Below the pieces are notes generated by a model. That model was not told the origin of the DNA. It made no database searches and was given only the letters and a program-made list of their open reading frames with translations. Below are positions 53,585 through 62,212 of a DNA stretch of 64,000 bases, one piece after another. The stretch spans positions 1 through 64,000 of the forward strand of contig JAGWMG010000011.1 of assembly GCA_028871795.1 (NCBI GenBank), read 5' to 3'. The position numbers and the translations under genes were made by a program. How positions within the stretch are numbered: position 1 is the first letter of the stretch; each line of letters opens with the position of its first letter. This DNA is from Alphaproteobacteria bacterium (GTDB lineage Bacteria; Pseudomonadota; Alphaproteobacteria; Micropepsales; Micropepsaceae).

Positions 53585-54333
53585 GCCGCTTTTCGCTGGC
53601 CGGAAAATGCGCCGTGGTCACCGGTGCCAGCCGCGGCATCGGCCGCGCCATCGCTCTGGGTCTCGCGGAAGCGGGGGCGGACGTCGCCCTGACGTTCCGC
53701 CAGAACCGCGGCGAAGCCGAAAATGTCGTCCGGCAGATCGAAACCATGGGCCGGCGCGCGCTCGCCTTGCAGATGGACGTCACCGAGCGGGCCAGCGTCG
53801 CGGCCGCGGCCAAGGACGCGGCCGGCATCGGAGCTATCTCGATCCTGGTCAACAATGCGGGAATCAACAAGCCGGCGGATTTCGACCGTATCGCCGACGA
53901 GGATTGGGACACCGTCCTCGCCACGAATCTGAGAGGCCCGTTCGTCTGCGCCCAGATCTTCCTGCCGTTGTTGGCCGAAGCGGGCGGCGGCAGCATCGTC
54001 CACATCTCTTCCGTCAGCGGCCAATACGGCGGACCGCGCACCGCGCATTACGCCGCGTCGAAGGCGGGACTGATCTCTTTGGCGCAGGTCGTCGCGCGCT
54101 TCGGCGCGCCGCATGGCGTCCGTTCGAACACGATTGCGGCCGGGCTGATCGCTTCGGATATGGCGGCGGCGGGCATGGCGGCGGCGAGCGTGCAGAAAGC
54201 GGCCGAGGCCATCATCCTCAAGCGTCTCGGGCTCGCCCGCGAAGTCGCCGACGCGGCGGTGTTCCTCGCCAGCGACGCCTCGTCCTACATCACGGCGCAG
54301 ACCCTCAACGTCAACGGCGGACTGTACTTCTAA
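53581..54333 (+). CDS. SDR-family oxidoreductase
   Basis: 250 residues with the classical SDR set: TGASRGIGRAIALGLAEAGA, NNAGINKPADF, the catalytic Ser in HISSVSGQYGG, and YAASKAGLISLAQVVA. It resembles FabG and sugar-modifying SDRs such as PtmA of flagellin glycan clusters. The substrate is unknown; context favours a sugar or sugar acid. It overlaps the ATP-grasp gene by one base (TAATG). Confidence 0.9.
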   Translation: MSRFSLAGKCAVVTGASRGIGRAIALGLAEAGADVALTFRQNRGEAENVVRQIETMGRRALALQMDVTERASVAAAAKDAAGIGAISILVNNAGINKPADFDRIADEDWDTVLATNLRGPFVCAQIFLPLLAEAGGGSIVHISSVSGQYGGPRTAHYAASKAGLISLAQVVARFGAPHGVRSNTIAAGLIASDMAAAGMAAASVQKAAEAIILKRLGLAREVADAAVFLASDASSYITAQTLNVNGGLYF

Positions 54334-55550
54334 TGAGCAAGACGCTGCTGATCGTTTCCGGCGGCGTCGAAGCGGCCGACGCGGCGCTCCGCGCCAAGCA
54401 GATGGGACTGCACGTCGTGGTCTCGGACATTAACCCGGAGGCGCCCGGCTTCGCCCATGCGGATTCCCGCCTGATCGCGGACGTCTACGGCCCGCAGGAA
54501 ACGGCCGCGGCGGCGCAACGCTACAGCCGCAAGGTCCGCAGGATCGACGGCGTGATCTGCGTCGCAGCCGACGCGCCCTTGACCACGGCGGCGGTGTGCG
54601 AACGTCTCGCTCTGCCGGGCCTGTCGCGCGCCAGCGCCGAACTGGCTTGCGACAAACTGGCGATGAAACGCCGCTTCGCCGAAGCCGGCGTTCCCGTGCC
54701 CTGGTTCTGCGAAATCGAAACGCCGCAGGCCCTGCAGCGCGTCGCCGTCGAACGCGGGCGCGAGCTGGTGATCAAGCCGGTCGACAGCCGAGGTTCGCGC
54801 GGCGTGCAGCGCATCTCGCGTGTCGAGGACCTGACCAGGGCCTTCCTGCTGGCCCGCTCCCATTCTCCCAGCGAGCGCGTCATGGTCGAGCAGTATCTCG
54901 ACGGACCGCAAATCTCCACGGAATCCGTCGTCGTCGGCGGGCGCTGCCATACGCCCGGTTTTTCCGATCGCAATTACGAATATCTGGAGCGCTATGCGCC
55001 GTTCTTCATCGAGAACGGCGGCGACCTCCCCAGCCATCTGGCGCCCGCGCTGCAGGCGAAAGTGAAGGACGTCGTGGCGCGCGCCGCCGCGGCGCTCGGC
55101 GTGACCAACGGAACGGTCAAGGGCGACGTCGTCGTCCATGAAGGTGAAGCCTACATCATCGAACTAGCGGCGCGGTTGTCCGGCGGTTTTTTCTGCACGC
55201 GAGAGATCCCCCTCAACACGGGCGTCGATTTCGTCGGCGCGGCCATCAAGGTGGCGCTGGGCGAGCCGGTGGAATTAGCTGATCTGGAGCCGCAATACCA
55301 GAAACCGATCATCCAGCGTTACGCTTTTCCGCCCGCCGGCCGCGTGGTGTCGATTTCCGGCGCCGACGACGCCCGCAAGGTCGAAGGCGTCATCGACGTC
55401 GTCGTCACCGCAAAGCTGGGCGACGTCATTCCGCCGGCCGGCGACAAGCGCCCTTCCGCCGCCATGGTGCTCGCCACCGGGCCGGCACGCGACATCGCCC
55501 TCAAAGCAGCGAACGAAGCGCTCGCCTGCCTCAGGATAAAGACGGCATGA
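54333..55550 (+). CDS. ATP-grasp enzyme of the glycan operon
   Basis: 405 residues: a Rossmann-like pre-ATP-grasp part (LLIVSGGVEAADAALRAKQM), then CDKLAMKRRFAEAGVPVPWF, ELVIKPVDSRGSRGVQRISR, VMVEQYLDGPQISTESVVVG, and the metal motif YIIELAARLSGGFF. ATP-grasp enzymes join a carboxylate to an amine or thiol through an acyl phosphate. Here it could attach an amino acid or similar group to a sugar (inference). It resembles the carbamoyl-phosphate-synthase L-chain-like ligases in surface glycan loci. Confidence 0.85.
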   Translation: MSKTLLIVSGGVEAADAALRAKQMGLHVVVSDINPEAPGFAHADSRLIADVYGPQETAAAAQRYSRKVRRIDGVICVAADAPLTTAAVCERLALPGLSRASAELACDKLAMKRRFAEAGVPVPWFCEIETPQALQRVAVERGRELVIKPVDSRGSRGVQRISRVEDLTRAFLLARSHSPSERVMVEQYLDGPQISTESVVVGGRCHTPGFSDRNYEYLERYAPFFIENGGDLPSHLAPALQAKVKDVVARAAAALGVTNGTVKGDVVVHEGEAYIIELAARLSGGFFCTREIPLNTGVDFVGAAIKVALGEPVELADLEPQYQKPIIQRYAFPPAGRVVSISGADDARKVEGVIDVVVTAKLGDVIPPAGDKRPSAAMVLATGPARDIALKAANEALACLRIKTA

Positions 55551-57499
55551 ACGCGCCGCTTCCCGACCGCCACTTCGACCTTGCGGCGGGCACGCTGCAG
55601 TTGTTCGCGTTCTTCCATTTGAATCTCGCCTTCTCCTCGATCGAGGAAGAACAACGCGGCGAGGTCATCGCGCGCTGTTATTGGCCCCTTCTGCGCATGG
55701 CCGAAACGCACGGACCGATCGGCGTCGAGGCGACCGGCTTCACGCTGGAAGAGATTGCGGCGCGGGATCCATCCTGGATCGACAAGTTGAAAGAACTCAT
55801 CGTGTCGCGGCGTGTGGAGTTGATCGGCGCCGGTTACACACAAATGATCGGCCCGTTGGTCCCAGCCCGTGTCACCGAGGCCAATCTCGCCATCGGCAAC
55901 CGCGTCTACCGCCGCCTGCTGCGCCTGCAGCCGACGATCGCGCTGGTGAACGAACAGGCTTATTCGGGCGGATTGGTCGGTCTCTACCTCGATGCAGGCT
56001 ACCAGACGCTGTTGATGGACTGGGACAATCCTGCGTCGCATCACCAATGGCCCGCCGCAGCGGGCTACACGCCCCAGCGCGCGCTTGGCGCCGACGGCCG
56101 CACGATCGGCTTGTTGTGGACCAATACCGTCGCTTTCCAGAAACTTCAGCGCTTCGCCCAGGGCGACATCGCACTGGACGAATATCTTTCCTATGTCCGC
56201 GCCCGGCGCGGCGACGGCATACGGGCGCTTTGCGTTTACGCCAGCGACGCGGAAATCTTCGATTTCAGGCCGGGGCGTTATCGTACCGAAGGGCAATTGA
56301 ACGAGCCCGGAGAATGGACGCGGCTGGAAGAGGCTTTCACCAAGCTTGCGCAAGAACCTTCCTGCACCTTGGTTCTACCTTCGCAGGTTCTCGCGGCGGC
56401 GCAGCCCGAGCAGCAGCCGCTGCGGCTGGAGACCGCCGCCTGTCCAATCCCGGTCAAGAAGCAGCGCAAGTACAATCTGTCGCGCTGGGCGGTCACCGGC
56501 CGCGACGACCTTGCGATCAACGCCGCCTGCGAAAGCATTTATCGCGGCCTGGCCGCGGCGGACGCGGATCTGCCGGACTGGAAAGAGCTGTGCTATCTGT
56601 GGTCGAGCGATTTTCGCACCCACATCACCGACAGGCGCTGGGACGAATTCCGCCGCCGGCTTCGTGCAGCGCAGCTGCGATGGGGCCTGCCGCCGCCGGC
56701 GCCACCGCCGATACCGCGCGGAGCTGCGCTGGCCGCGCGCCATCTCGACGTCGTCACGCCGTCGCTGGCCGCCCGCCTCGATCGCCGCCGTGGCCTGGCA
56801 CTGACCTCCGTGCAATTCAACGGCCCGCCGTTGATCGGCAATCTTCCTCACGGCCATTTCGACGACATCGCGCTACAGGCTGATTGGTACACCGGCAACA
56901 GCGTTTTCGAAGCGCCCGGCGAACACAAGGTCACCGATCTGGAATGGTGCAAGGCGTATCTGTGGAATGACGGCGGCGACGTGCTGGCCTTCGCACGCAT
57001 CGAGACGCCCAAGGGCCCGATCGACAAGACATTGCGTTTTCACGCCCGTGCGCCGCGGATCGACTTCGACCTCACCTTCCATTGGGAAGATTGGGGCAAG
57101 GGTAGCCTGCGGCTGGGTCATCTGACGCTGCTTCCGGACGCGTTCGATTGGGACAAGCTCTGCTTAACGACGCACAACGGCGGTAAGGATTGCGAAACCT
57201 TTTCCCTCGCCGGCGAGACTGTCGACCACGGCGCGCCGGTGTCGTTCCTGGTTTCGTCTTCGCACGGCCTGGCGATGACCGAAGGCTGGGCGGAACTCGG
57301 CGACGACAAGTACCGCGTGCGGATCGAAGTGGACCGCTCGACGGCGCCGATGCTTGGGCTTCTGACGCATAAACGCGTCGGCGGCAGCCTGTTCTGCCAG
57401 CTGGCGCTTTCGGCGCTGGAATTGGACGATACGCGCAAACCTTCGCCGTTCGGCCCCGGCCCGCGGCGCTTCCGCTTCAGCGTTGCTATGGCGCATTGA
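55547..57499 (+). CDS. GH57-like glycoside hydrolase domain protein
   Basis: 650 residues. The N-terminal part has a GH57-like barrel start (LQLFAFFHLNLAFSSIEEEQ, RRVELIGAGYTQMIGPLVPA, LVNEQAYSGGLVGLYLDAGY) and the C-terminal 250 residues look beta-rich (GLALTSVQFNGPPLIGNLPH). No signal peptide is present, so it is cytosolic. Family assignment rests on the N-terminal pattern, and activity is not certain. It overlaps the ATP-grasp gene by 4 bases, so a role in making or trimming the same glycan is inferred. Confidence 0.6.
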   Translation: MNAPLPDRHFDLAAGTLQLFAFFHLNLAFSSIEEEQRGEVIARCYWPLLRMAETHGPIGVEATGFTLEEIAARDPSWIDKLKELIVSRRVELIGAGYTQMIGPLVPARVTEANLAIGNRVYRRLLRLQPTIALVNEQAYSGGLVGLYLDAGYQTLLMDWDNPASHHQWPAAAGYTPQRALGADGRTIGLLWTNTVAFQKLQRFAQGDIALDEYLSYVRARRGDGIRALCVYASDAEIFDFRPGRYRTEGQLNEPGEWTRLEEAFTKLAQEPSCTLVLPSQVLAAAQPEQQPLRLETAACPIPVKKQRKYNLSRWAVTGRDDLAINAACESIYRGLAAADADLPDWKELCYLWSSDFRTHITDRRWDEFRRRLRAAQLRWGLPPPAPPPIPRGAALAARHLDVVTPSLAARLDRRRGLALTSVQFNGPPLIGNLPHGHFDDIALQADWYTGNSVFEAPGEHKVTDLEWCKAYLWNDGGDVLAFARIETPKGPIDKTLRFHARAPRIDFDLTFHWEDWGKGSLRLGHLTLLPDAFDWDKLCLTTHNGGKDCETFSLAGETVDHGAPVSFLVSSSHGLAMTEGWAELGDDKYRVRIEVDRSTAPMLGLLTHKRVGGSLFCQLALSALELDDTRKPSPFGPGPRRFRFSVAMAH

Positions 57500-57553
57500 G
57501 GAGCCGGTAACCAATTTCTGTAACCATGATTTCCGCAAAAACGGGGTGAATCC

Positions 57554-58651
57554 ATGGCGCAGCGGGCAAAGAAGATCTTTCTGGCGAGTGAAATCGACGA
57601 TGACGTCATCACGCCTGCATCCGCTCCCTTGCGCGATTTCACCCAGCCCTGGCTCGATCTCAACGACAAGGCCGTTCTGATCACCGGCGGAACCGGCTCG
57701 TTCGGCAAGCATTTCGTGCGCACGATCATCGGCCAGTACAAACCGCGCCGCGTCGTCATCTTCTCGCGCGACGAGATGAAACAATACGAGATGCAGCAGG
57801 TCTTCCCGACCGAGCAGTATCCCTTCATGCGCTATTTCATCGGCGACGTGCGCGACCGCGACCGCCTCGAACTGGCGATGCGCGACGTCGATTACGTCAT
57901 TCACGCCGCCGCCCTGAAGCAGGTTCCGACCGCCGAATACAATCCCTTCGAGTGCATCCGCACCAACGTCTTCGGCGCCGAGAACGTGGTGTCCGCCTCG
58001 CTCAGGCGCAACGTTCGCAAGGTCATCGCGCTGTCGACCGACAAGGCCGCCAATCCCGTCAACCTCTACGGCGCCTCCAAGCTCGCCTCCGACAAGATTT
58101 TCGTCGCCGCCAACAACCTTGCCGGCGCCGACGGAACGCGGTTTGCGGTGGTGCGTTACGGCAATGTCGCGGGCTCGCGCGGCTCCGTCCTTCCCTTCTT
58201 CAAGAAACTGGCCGAAGGCGGTGCGCGCGAATTGCCGATCACCGATCCGCGCATGACGCGCTTCTGGATCACGCTGACCCAGGGCGTCAATTTCGTGCTT
58301 TCGAGCATGGAACTGTCGCGGGGCGGCGAGATCTTCGTTCCCAAGATTCCTTCCACCACGATCACCGGGCTTGCCAGCCTGATCGGACCGGCGCTCGGCC
58401 ACAAGGTCGTGGGCATCCGTCCCGGCGAGAAGCTGCACGAGACGATGATTCCCGCCGACGATTCGCATTGGACGGTCGAACTCGACGACCGTTACGTGAT
58501 CCTCGCCAGTTTCGCCGCGGCGGCCCGCGAAGCCTATCTCAACCGCGGCGCCAAGCCCGTCTGCGAGGACTTCTGCTATTCGAGCGACGCCAATCCGGAA
58601 CGACTTGACGCGCGCGGCCTGCAACAGCTGTTGTTGGAGGCCTTCGCGTGA
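57554..58651 (+). CDS. pseB: UDP-GlcNAc 4,6-dehydratase (inverting)
   Basis: 365 residues with an unusual 35-residue lead. The NAD motif VLITGGTGSFGKHFVRTIIG is near residue 42, followed by the PseB/FlaA1-type HAAALKQVPTAEYNPFECIR and the catalytic STDKAANPVNLYGASKL (Asp-Lys and Tyr-x3-Lys). It makes UDP-2-acetamido-2,6-dideoxy-L-arabino-4-hexulose, the first step to pseudaminic acid. The pseC start overlaps its stop by 4 bases. Confidence 0.95.
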   Translation: MAQRAKKIFLASEIDDDVITPASAPLRDFTQPWLDLNDKAVLITGGTGSFGKHFVRTIIGQYKPRRVVIFSRDEMKQYEMQQVFPTEQYPFMRYFIGDVRDRDRLELAMRDVDYVIHAAALKQVPTAEYNPFECIRTNVFGAENVVSASLRRNVRKVIALSTDKAANPVNLYGASKLASDKIFVAANNLAGADGTRFAVVRYGNVAGSRGSVLPFFKKLAEGGARELPITDPRMTRFWITLTQGVNFVLSSMELSRGGEIFVPKIPSTTITGLASLIGPALGHKVVGIRPGEKLHETMIPADDSHWTVELDDRYVILASFAAAAREAYLNRGAKPVCEDFCYSSDANPERLDARGLQQLLLEAFA

Positions 58652-59883
58652 GCCTGCCGGCGCTGAAGCCGCATACGCCCTCGGCGCGGCCTTTTCTGCC
58701 TTACGGCCGCCAGGTCATCGAACAGGACGACATCGAAGCGGTCTGCGAAGTATTGCAGAGCGACTTGCTGACCACCGGTCCCATGATCGGACGTTTCGAA
58801 GCCGCGCTGGCGGAAACCGTCAACGCCCGTCATGCCGTGGTCTGCGCCAACGGAACGGCGGCCTTGTACATGGCGGCGCACGCGCTGGGCCTGGGCCCGG
58901 GAACCAAAGTCATCGTGCCGTCGATCACCTTCCTCGCCACCGCGAGCGCTCCCCATCTCAACGGCGCGGAGATCGTTTTCGCCGACGTCGATCCCTCGAG
59001 CGGTTTGATGCGGCCTAGCGATCTTGCGGCTGCCATCGCGCGCGCCGGACGCGCCCAGGCCGTGTTCAATGTCCACCTCAACGGCCAGTGCGGCGCCGTC
59101 GAAGAAATCGCCGATCTCGCACGGACCAACGGTTTGCGAATCGTCGACGATGCCTGCCACGCCCTGGGCGCGAGCTTTGTCACCGCCGGCGGCGTGCGCA
59201 AGCTGGTCGGCGAGAACGCTTTGAGCGACATGAGCATCTTCTCCTTCCACCCGGTCAAGGCCATCGCCATGGGCGAAGGCGGCGCGGTGACGGCAAACGA
59301 TGCCGAGATCGCGGCGGCGCTGCTGCGGACGCGCAACCACGGCATGACGCGCGACCCGGGCGAATTCTCCAACCTTGGGGACGCATTCGAAACCGAAGGC
59401 TGCGCCAATCCCTGGTATTATGAATTGGTGGAACCCGGATTCAACTGGCGCGCCAACGACATCCAATGCGCGCTCGGCCTGTCGCAACTCGCCAAGCTCG
59501 ACCGCTTCCTGGACTGCCGGCGCCGTTTGGCCGCGGCGTATGACGAACTGCTGGCGCCCTATAGGCCGCGTCTCACACCCGTCGCACGTCAACGAACCTG
59601 CTTGCCGGCGTGGCATCTTTATGCGGTGCAGATCGATTTTGCCTCGTTCGGCTTGACCCGCGCGGCGGTCATGCGCGGCCTGGCGGCGGAGGGAATCGGC
59701 AGCCAAGTCCATTATTTCCCGCTGCACCGCCAGCGCTACTATGCCGAGCGCTACGGCGCCGTAAGTCTTCCCGGCGCCGACCGCTACTACGCGCGCGCGC
59801 TGAGCCTGCCGTACTTCGCGTCGATGACCTTGAACGACGCGGAGCGCGTGGTCGGCGCGCTGAGAAATATTCTCGGTCTTTGA
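58648..59883 (+). CDS. pseC: UDP-4-amino-sugar aminotransferase PseC
   Basis: 411 residues of the DegT/DnrJ/EryC1 family. PLP-binding lysine lies in FSFHPVKAIAMGEGGAV (about 203), with LPYGRQVIEQDDIEAVCEVL, HAVVCANGTAALYMAAHALG, IVDDACHALGASF and FNWRANDIQCALGLSQLAKL. It converts the PseB product to the 4-amino-altrose form. It ends the plus-strand operon at a hairpin. No PseH-type acetyltransferase gene is in the cluster. Confidence 0.93.
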   Translation: MSLPALKPHTPSARPFLPYGRQVIEQDDIEAVCEVLQSDLLTTGPMIGRFEAALAETVNARHAVVCANGTAALYMAAHALGLGPGTKVIVPSITFLATASAPHLNGAEIVFADVDPSSGLMRPSDLAAAIARAGRAQAVFNVHLNGQCGAVEEIADLARTNGLRIVDDACHALGASFVTAGGVRKLVGENALSDMSIFSFHPVKAIAMGEGGAVTANDAEIAAALLRTRNHGMTRDPGEFSNLGDAFETEGCANPWYYELVEPGFNWRANDIQCALGLSQLAKLDRFLDCRRRLAAAYDELLAPYRPRLTPVARQRTCLPAWHLYAVQIDFASFGLTRAAVMRGLAAEGIGSQVHYFPLHRQRYYAERYGAVSLPGADRYYARALSLPYFASMTLNDAERVVGALRNILGL

Positions 59884-59930
59884 AAAAAAAGCGGGCGAGG
59901 CTTTCGCCGCCGCCCGCCGCTTCTTGTTTT
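59884..59930. terminator. Bidirectional terminator of pseC and flagellin 1
   Basis: Stem GCGGGCG (59891-59897) pairs with CGCCCGC (59911-59917). On the plus strand CTTCTTGTTTT follows. On the minus strand a run of eight T follows (59883-59890), so it stops both the pseC operon and, after a 90-base trailer, the flagellin gene. Confidence 0.75.
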
Positions 59931-60019
59931 ATGACCCCAAACCCACGCCCCGGGGACGGTTTGGCCGCTGCCAGGAAAGTGGCGGCGGACGTTGACGACG
60001 CCCGCCGCGGAAGAAACAC

Positions 60020-60844
60020 TTACCGGAACAGAGACAACACCGTCTGCGGCGCCTGATTGGCAATCGCCAAGGCCTGGATGCCGAGTTGCTGCTTGGTCTG
60101 CAAGGACGTCAGCAGGGCGCTTTCCTGCGCCATGTTCGCGTCGACCAAGCTGCCGATACCGGCGGTCAACGTGTCGGACAGCTTCTGTGCGAATTCCAGC
60201 TGGATCGAGAACTTCTTCGAGCCAGAGGACAGTTTCGCCAGGGCCGCGTTGACGTTCTGCAGCGAGGACGTGACCGTCGCCACCATGGTCGAGGCTTTGG
60301 CGGCCGTGGAGATCGTGCCCGTGCTCTTGATGGTCACGATCGAGCCCGACAGCGACAATTTCTGGGCGCTGACGGTGATGCGGCGCGTGCCGTCGGCCGA
60401 AGCCAGCGCCGTGATCTGGTTCGTCGAACCGTCGACAAGATTGAAACCGTTGAAAATGGCGTTCTTCACGATCGTGGTGATCTGATCGCGCAGAGCGACG
60501 AAGTCCTGGTTCATCGCCTGACGGCTCGCCGTGTCGAGCGAGGTATCGGACGCGGAGAGGGACTTCTGCTTCATTTGGACCAGCAGATCCGAGATCGACT
60601 GGCCGGCAGACATAGCGACATCGACCGCGGACATGCCGCGGTTGATGCTGTCGGTGACTGCCGCATACCCGGCCACGTTGCCGCGCATGTTCTGGGCGAT
60701 GGCGTAGGTGGCGCCGTCATCCTTCGCGTTCGCGACCTTCATGCCCGTGTTGATGGCGCTTTGGACCTGGGCCAACTGCGACTGGGTCTGATTCAGATAT
60801 TGCAGCGCAATCATGGCGCCGTTGTTGGTATTGACGCTAAGCAT
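60020..60844 (-). CDS. Flagellin 1
   Basis: 274 residues, a short flagellin with D0/D1 domains only: MLSVNTNNGAMIALQYLNQT, NRGMSAVDVAMSAGQSISDL, and the C-terminal SALLTSLQTKQQLGIQALAI, ANQAPQTVLSLFR. The surface D2/D3 part is absent, as in Caulobacter-type flagellins. GGAGG lies 6 bases before the ATG. It has its own sigma-54 promoter (60915-60929). It is a close paralogue of the gene at 61142-61966. Confidence 0.97.
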   Translation of the reverse strand: MLSVNTNNGAMIALQYLNQTQSQLAQVQSAINTGMKVANAKDDGATYAIAQNMRGNVAGYAAVTDSINRGMSAVDVAMSAGQSISDLLVQMKQKSLSASDTSLDTASRQAMNQDFVALRDQITTIVKNAIFNGFNLVDGSTNQITALASADGTRRITVSAQKLSLSGSIVTIKSTGTISTAAKASTMVATVTSSLQNVNAALAKLSSGSKKFSIQLEFAQKLSDTLTAGIGSLVDANMAQESALLTSLQTKQQLGIQALAIANQAPQTVLSLFR

Positions 60845-60914
60845 TTGTGCCTCCGTTCTGGCTTTTTGACGTGAGCGTTTTGCTCAGGGGCGTTTTGCCC
60901 CGCACAGCTACAAG

Positions 60915-60929
60915 GCAACGGCCGTGCCG
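60915..60929 (-). promoter_or_regulatory. Sigma-54 promoter of flagellin 1
   Basis: Minus-strand CGGCACGGCCGTTGC keeps GG-N10-GC and the GGCACG/TTGC cores. It would start transcription about 58 bases before the flagellin ATG, leaving a leader where FlbT could act. Confidence 0.75.
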
Positions 60930-61035
60930 CCGCAAATTAAGGAAGGCTTCACGTTCGTTTGCGCGCGCTGGGGCGAAATCCGCCGGTGCGGATTTTCCCG
61001 GCGGCCGAATTTGCCCGGCACGATTTACCGAGAAC

Positions 61036-61054
61036 GCGGCAAAATCTGCCGGGC
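61036..61054. promoter_or_regulatory. Activator site upstream of flagellin 1
   Basis: GCGGCAAAATCTGCCGGGC is an imperfect inverted repeat of the CCGGCAAA/TTTGCCGG type, about 124 bases upstream of the sigma-54 promoter. Further CCGG-containing half-sites lie at 60980-61020. Confidence 0.5.
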
Positions 61055-61078
61055 GAGAGGCAATTCTTGCCTACACAA

Positions 61079-61117
61079 AAATAAGAGCGGCGCGGGAGAT
61101 CCCCCGCACCGCTCTTT
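61079..61117 (-). terminator. Terminator of flagellin 2
   Basis: Stem AGAGCGG-GCGGG / CCCGC-CCGCTCT (61084-61115) with T-rich tracts on both sides (TTATTTTT on the minus strand). It follows the flagellin 2 stop by about 25 bases. Confidence 0.8.
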
Positions 61118-61141
61118 TTCCCCTTTTTATCCCGCCGTTTC

Positions 61142-61966
61142 TTACCTGAACAAGGACAGGATCGTCTGCGGCGCCTGGTTGGCGATCGCCAAGGCCTGCA
61201 CGCCGAGCTGCTGCTTGGTCTGCAAGGACGTCAGCATGGCGCTTTCCTTGGCCATGTCGGCGTCCACCAAATGGCCGATGCCGGTGGTCAGCGTGTCGGA
61301 CAATTTCTGCGCGAATTCCAGCTGGATCGAGAACTTCTTCGAGCCAGAGGACAGTTTCGCCAGGGCCGAGTTGACGTTGTCGAGAGAAGCCTGGACCGTC
61401 GCCACCATCGTCGAAGCTTTCGCCTGGGTGGAGATCGTGCCCGTGCTCTTGATGGTCACGATCGAGCCCGACAGCGTCAACTTCTCGGCGCTGACGGTGA
61501 TGCGGCGCGTGCCGTCGGCCGAAGCCAGCGCCGTGATCTGGTTCGTCGAACCGTCGACAAGATTGAAGCCGTTGAAAATGGCGTTCTTCACGATCGTGGT
61601 GATCTGATCGCGCAGAGCGACGAAGTCCTGGTTCATCGCCTGACGGCTCGCCGTGTCGAGCGACTGGTCGGCGGCGGCAAGCGATTTCTGCTTCATTTCG
61701 ATCAGCAGATCCGAGATCGACTGGCCCGCCGACATGGCCACTTCGACCGCGGACATGCCGCGGTTGATGCTGTCGGTGACGGCGGAGTACCCGGCCACGT
61801 TGCCGCGCATGTTCTGGGCGATGGCGTAGGTGGCGCCGTCATCCTTCGCGGTAGCGATCTTCAAGCCCGTATTGATGGCGCTTTGCGTCACCGCGAGCTC
61901 GGACTGGGTCTGATTGAGATATTGCAACGCCATCATGGCGCTGGTGTTGGTGTTGACGCTAAGCAT
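61142..61966 (-). CDS. Flagellin 2
   Basis: 274 residues from ATG 61966, nearly identical to flagellin 1 (MLSVNTNTSAMMALQYLNQT at the start, QLGVQALAIANQAPQTILSL at the end). Differences are scattered substitutions. A 177-base block (61487-61663) differs from 60365-60541 at one base that I can see. It has its own sigma-54 promoter and terminator, so the two flagellins can be expressed separately. The leader carries GGAAGTGGAG. Confidence 0.97.
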   Translation of the reverse strand: MLSVNTNTSAMMALQYLNQTQSELAVTQSAINTGLKIATAKDDGATYAIAQNMRGNVAGYSAVTDSINRGMSAVEVAMSAGQSISDLLIEMKQKSLAAADQSLDTASRQAMNQDFVALRDQITTIVKNAIFNGFNLVDGSTNQITALASADGTRRITVSAEKLTLSGSIVTIKSTGTISTQAKASTMVATVQASLDNVNSALAKLSSGSKKFSIQLEFAQKLSDTLTTGIGHLVDADMAKESAMLTSLQTKQQLGVQALAIANQAPQTILSLFR

Positions 61967-62043
61967 GGTGTGGTCTCCACTTCCGTTCTGGTCAGCGAGC
62001 TGCGTTCTGCACATCGCGAGGCACGATGCCCCGCCCTCGCTTC

Positions 62044-62058
62044 GCAACGCCCGTGCCA
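62044..62058 (-). promoter_or_regulatory. Sigma-54 promoter of flagellin 2
   Basis: Minus-strand TGGCACGGGCGTTGC is a perfect match to TGGCACG-N4-TTGC. Transcription would start about 65 bases before the ATG. Confidence 0.85.
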
Positions 62059-62138
62059 CGCCGCTGCCCGCCCGATGCGCCATAAGATGCTGTTTTCATT
62101 TATATAAATTTGCCGGTGGGCGGCGTCCGCAGGGGGTA

Positions 62139-62160
62139 TTTTTTGCCGCTCGGCAAAAAA
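62139..62160. promoter_or_regulatory. Palindromic activator site upstream of flagellin 2
   Basis: Perfect 10-base arms TTTTTTGCCG and CGGCAAAAAA separated by CT. It is centred about 98 bases upstream of the sigma-54 promoter, which fits an enhancer-binding protein site, and lies right after the flaF terminator. Confidence 0.6.
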
Positions 62161-62186
62161 GAAAGAGCCGGCTTTTCGGCCGGCCC
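62161..62186 (-). terminator. Terminator of flbT-flaF
   Basis: Stem GCCGGC/GCCGGC (62167-62172 with 62179-62184). On the minus strand it is followed by TCTTTCTTTTTT. It is 27 bases past the flaF stop. Confidence 0.75.
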
Positions 62187-62212
62187 TTCCCCGCAAAACT
62201 CGTTCGCGCGCT

